Shown here one piece after another: positions 5,958 through 6,930 of a stretch of 6,930 nucleotides of DNA. The notes under the pieces were generated by a model. It saw nothing but the letters and a program-made list of their open reading frames with translations. It made no database searches and was not told the origin of the DNA. Source of the stretch: Nitrospira lenta (GTDB taxonomy: Bacteria; Nitrospirota; Nitrospiria; Nitrospirales; Nitrospiraceae); NCBI GenBank assembly GCA_945906715.1, contig CAMDRK010000133.1, positions 1 to 6,930 on the forward strand. Direction: 5' to 3'. How positions within the stretch are numbered: the stretch's first letter is position 1; every line of letters begins with the position of its first letter. A program made the translations under genes and the position numbers.

Positions 5958-5987
5958 TCTATATCGTAGTGTCCGATTAAGAGTCAA
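5958..5987 (-). promoter_or_regulatory. Candidate sigma-70 promoter of the nirK cluster
   Basis: On the minus strand TTGACT (5987-5982) and TATAGA (5963-5958) are 18 bp apart, which would start transcription near 5951 and give a leader of about 125 nt. It is the best promoter match upstream of nirK and lies about 30 bp from the end of the nirK remnant. Confidence 0.6.
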
Positions 5988-6019
5988 GCCTTTGTTAGTC
6001 CCCAAATGAGCCATTGTAG

Positions 6020-6197
6020 AATATGCAAACCACCGTCGTGCCCGCGGTGGCTCTTCCATGGCAGAGTTTAAGGCTGAAGTGCCTGGAACCTATATCAATG
6101 TCGACCACGCAATCTTCCGCATTGCAAAGGGCGCCGTTGGCTGACCAAGGTGGAAGGCGCAGAGCAACCGGACATCTACAAGAATCTTCTGAAGTAA
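6020..6197 (+). pseudogene. nirK: Remnant of a second AniA-type nirK: C-terminal about 59 codons, two frameshifts
   Basis: Three consecutive reading-frame segments together spell the end of a NirK. Frame A (6020-6045) gives NMQTTVVPA. After a missing base following 6045, frame B (6046-6141) gives GGSSMAEFKAEVPGTYIN then VDHAIFRIAKGAVG. After a second missing base near 6142-6143, frame C (6144-6194) gives TKVEGAEQPDIYKNLLK and stops at TAA 6195. The order and spacing match the last part of AniA (VPAGGSA, VEFKVDIPGNYTLVDHS, KGALGQLKVEG), including the type 2 copper His in VDH. It is not a copy of the intact neighbour, whose equivalent segment reads PIVTHSLTSALRGAIAAL. Everything N-terminal to it is gone: immediately upstream is a TAG and then the intact nirK promoter on the other strand. 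It cannot encode a functional enzyme. A weak hairpin (AGGC/GCCT at 6219-6229) and T6 at 6240 may be its old terminator. Confidence 0.83.
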
Positions 6198-6565
6198 TCC
6201 ATACCAGTCAGGGCGATAAGGCTCTGCCTGCATAACCTGTTTTTTAGAATCGATGTCACTCTGCTGGCGTGAGGTTGGTACAGGTCAGTTCAACCCCATA
6301 CTTTCGTGCCACCTCGATCATGGTGCATGGCGCTACGTCATTCATTTCCACGGCGTCAAGACCTGGTTGGGAAGAGCAATCTATTCTTTGAAGGAAAACG
6401 AGTGGCGGATAAGATCGGATCTTCAGGGGGGGGTATTGCGGTGACGTATCAGCAAGAGTCAGGCATGGGATACTCACCTTGAGAGCGCACCCAAACCCGG
6501 GTAATTCACGTCGTGCCACAGCAAGCCGACATATCATGGACTATCTACTGGGACAGCGGTTGGCA
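6198..6565. other. Gene-poor spacer after the nirK remnant
   Basis: No gene can be supported here. Three frames overlap without one dominating: a 63-codon plus frame (6253-6444), a 93-codon minus frame (6256-6537), and a plus frame through 6357-6467 containing VGKSNLFFEGKRVADKIG, which looks more protein-like but ends in TGA and has no start signal. A G8 tract lies at 6426-6433. The stretch may be decayed coding DNA continuing the degenerate block that holds the nirK remnant. Confidence 0.4.
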
Positions 6566-6595
6566 TTGACAGATTTTTCTGAGGCATGATATAAG
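6566..6595 (+). promoter_or_regulatory. Strong candidate sigma-70 promoter P1 for the right-edge gene
   Basis: A perfect TTGACA (6566-6571) and TATAAG (6590-6595) are separated by 18 bp. The -10 box is preceded by TGA, giving an extended -10 (TG-N-TATAA). Transcription would start near 6602, about 280 nt before the GTG start at 6881. Confidence 0.72.
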
Positions 6596-6610
6596 CTCGC
6601 CGGTCGTGGA

Positions 6611-6630
6611 GGGAAACAAAGACGTTTCCC
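6611..6630 (+). promoter_or_regulatory. Leader hairpin A, GGGAAAC / GTTTCCC
   Basis: The arms 6611-6617 and 6624-6630 pair perfectly over 7 bp around AAAGAC. It starts about 10 nt after the predicted P1 transcription start. The right arm lies in GACGTTTCCC (6621-6630), which recurs exactly at 6691-6700, so the left arm could pair with either copy. Confidence 0.6.
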
Positions 6631-6666
6631 GCTTCGCCGCAAATCAAGACGAAATGGAAAATGGCA

Positions 6667-6692
6667 TCCTTGAGCCCTAGCGGGCTTGAGGA
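6667..6692 (+). promoter_or_regulatory. Leader hairpin B, 11 bp stem with tetraloop
   Basis: TCCTTGAGCCC (6667-6677) pairs with GGGCTTGAGGA (6682-6692) over 11 bp, two of them adjacent G-U wobbles, around the loop TAGC. The second copy of GACGTTTCCC overlaps its 3' foot. No U tract follows, so it is not a plain terminator; a C8 tract at 6698-6705 lies just after. Confidence 0.6.
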
Positions 6693-6718
6693 CGTTTCCC
6701 CCCCCGCATTAGAACAGG

Positions 6719-6747
6719 CTGAATTTCGATTTGGAGCCCTGTATAAT
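6719..6747 (+). promoter_or_regulatory. Candidate second promoter P2 with a perfect -10 box
   Basis: TATAAT at 6742-6747 is a perfect -10. The hexamer 17 bp upstream (CTGAAT, 6719-6724) matches the -35 consensus at only three positions. The start would be near 6754, giving a shorter leader without hairpins A and B. Confidence 0.45.
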
Positions 6748-6758
6748 CAATGGCCAGC

Positions 6759-6769
6759 CTGACAGTCAG
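6759..6769. repeat. Small palindrome next to the P2 start site
   Basis: CTGAC-A-GTCAG is a perfect inverted repeat a few bases after the predicted P2 start, a position typical of an operator. No known regulator is matched. Confidence 0.4.
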
Positions 6770-6850
6770 ACAACGTTCCACCGAAACGAGGACAATCGCC
6801 GCAGTGTAACCGAACATCAAGCTGAAGATCGCCGTATTGAAAGAGCGAAA

Positions 6851-6875
6851 CAACTCGGGAGTTGCTAAAGGAGGT
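6851..6875 (+). promoter_or_regulatory. Very strong ribosome binding site with a hairpin just upstream
   Basis: TAAAGGAGGT (6866-6875) matches the 16S rRNA tail over nine bases and is 5 nt before GTG 6881. CAACTC (6851-6856) and GAGTTG (6859-6864) form an inverted repeat ending 1 nt before it. The strength of the site supports the non-ATG start. Confidence 0.75.
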
Positions 6876-6880
6876 ATATC

Positions 6881-6930
6881 GTGAGGAAGCTGATTGCAAG
6901 CACGGTCGGGTTGACGATGGTGACGCTCCT
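6881..6930 (+). CDS. Start of a probable exported protein, runs off the right edge
   Basis: Only 16 codons are inside the window, from GTG 6881. They read MRKLIASTVGLTMVTL, with positive residues (R2, K3) followed by a hydrophobic stretch, which is the typical beginning of a signal peptide or membrane anchor. The near-perfect ribosome binding site 5 nt upstream and the candidate promoters at 6566-6595 and 6719-6747 support a real, well-expressed gene. The product cannot be identified from this fragment. Its unusually long leader (about 280 nt from P1) suggests post-transcriptional control. Confidence 0.75.
   Translation, partial: MRKLIASTVGLTMVTL

Noticed and set aside
6023..6235. 70-codon plus-strand frame from ATG 6023 as a real small gene
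   Set aside because: Only its first eight or so codons match NirK; the NirK likeness continues in other frames, so this frame is a product of the deletions in a pseudogene.
6256..6537. 93-codon minus-strand frame as a gene
   Set aside because: No ribosome site, no recognisable family, and irregular composition with a run of Pro codons from the G8/C8 tract.
6654..6680. Eight-codon leader peptide (MENGILEP) inside the right-edge leader
   Set aside because: No Shine-Dalgarno precedes its ATG and there is no run of regulatory codons; chance is the simpler explanation.
6600..6710. A known riboswitch (cyclic-di-GMP, ZTP, cobalamin, guanidine, fluoride)
   Set aside because: The conserved core sequences I know for these classes are not present; only the hairpins and the repeated 10-mer can be supported.

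Overview
The window reads as a piece of a moderately GC-rich bacterial chromosome. A periplasmic AniA-type copper nitrite reductase next to a secreted group 1 truncated globin, plus a secreted beta-barrel-like protein, fits a Gram-negative nitrogen-cycle bacterium. I think a Nitrospira-like nitrite oxidiser (Nitrospirota) is most likely, but this is inference from gene content. No tRNA, rRNA, CRISPR array, intact insertion sequence or phage gene was seen.

Layout. Positions 1-484 (minus) hold the N-terminal part of a 4-alpha-glucanotransferase (malQ) that runs off the left edge. A 282 bp divergent spacer follows. Positions 767-1567 (plus) encode a secreted DUF2490 family protein with two long poly-G tracts inside its reading frame. 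Positions 1798-3663 (plus) encode a complete, human-type-length transketolase, closed by a strong hairpin/U-tract terminator. From there the minus strand carries a three-gene cluster, transcribed right to left: nirK (5826-4879), a secreted truncated globin (4805-4359), and a small secreted protein with an HMA-like (ferredoxin-like) pattern and a CxxH in place of CxxC (4281-3817). A sigma-70-like promoter and a GTGAG/CTCAC repeat cluster lie upstream of nirK.

The least expected content is at 6020-6197 on the plus strand: a decayed C-terminal remnant of a second AniA-type nirK. Its three reading-frame segments are joined by two single-base deletions and it ends at its own TAA. It sits directly beside the promoter of the intact, divergently oriented nirK, suggesting gene replacement or rearrangement at a nitrite-reductase locus.

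Positions 6198-6565 hold no gene I can support. Positions 6566-6880 form a long leader with two candidate tandem promoters, two strong hairpins, a repeated 10-mer that allows an alternative pairing, and a small palindrome. It leads to a very strong ribosome binding site and the first 16 codons of a probable exported protein that leaves the right edge.

How the genes may work together: the minus-strand cluster looks like a periplasmic nitrite/NO unit. NirK would reduce nitrite to NO, the exported globin could bind or detoxify NO, and the HMA-like protein could handle copper. The transketolase and malQ are central carbon and glycogen metabolism genes with no evident link to that cluster.
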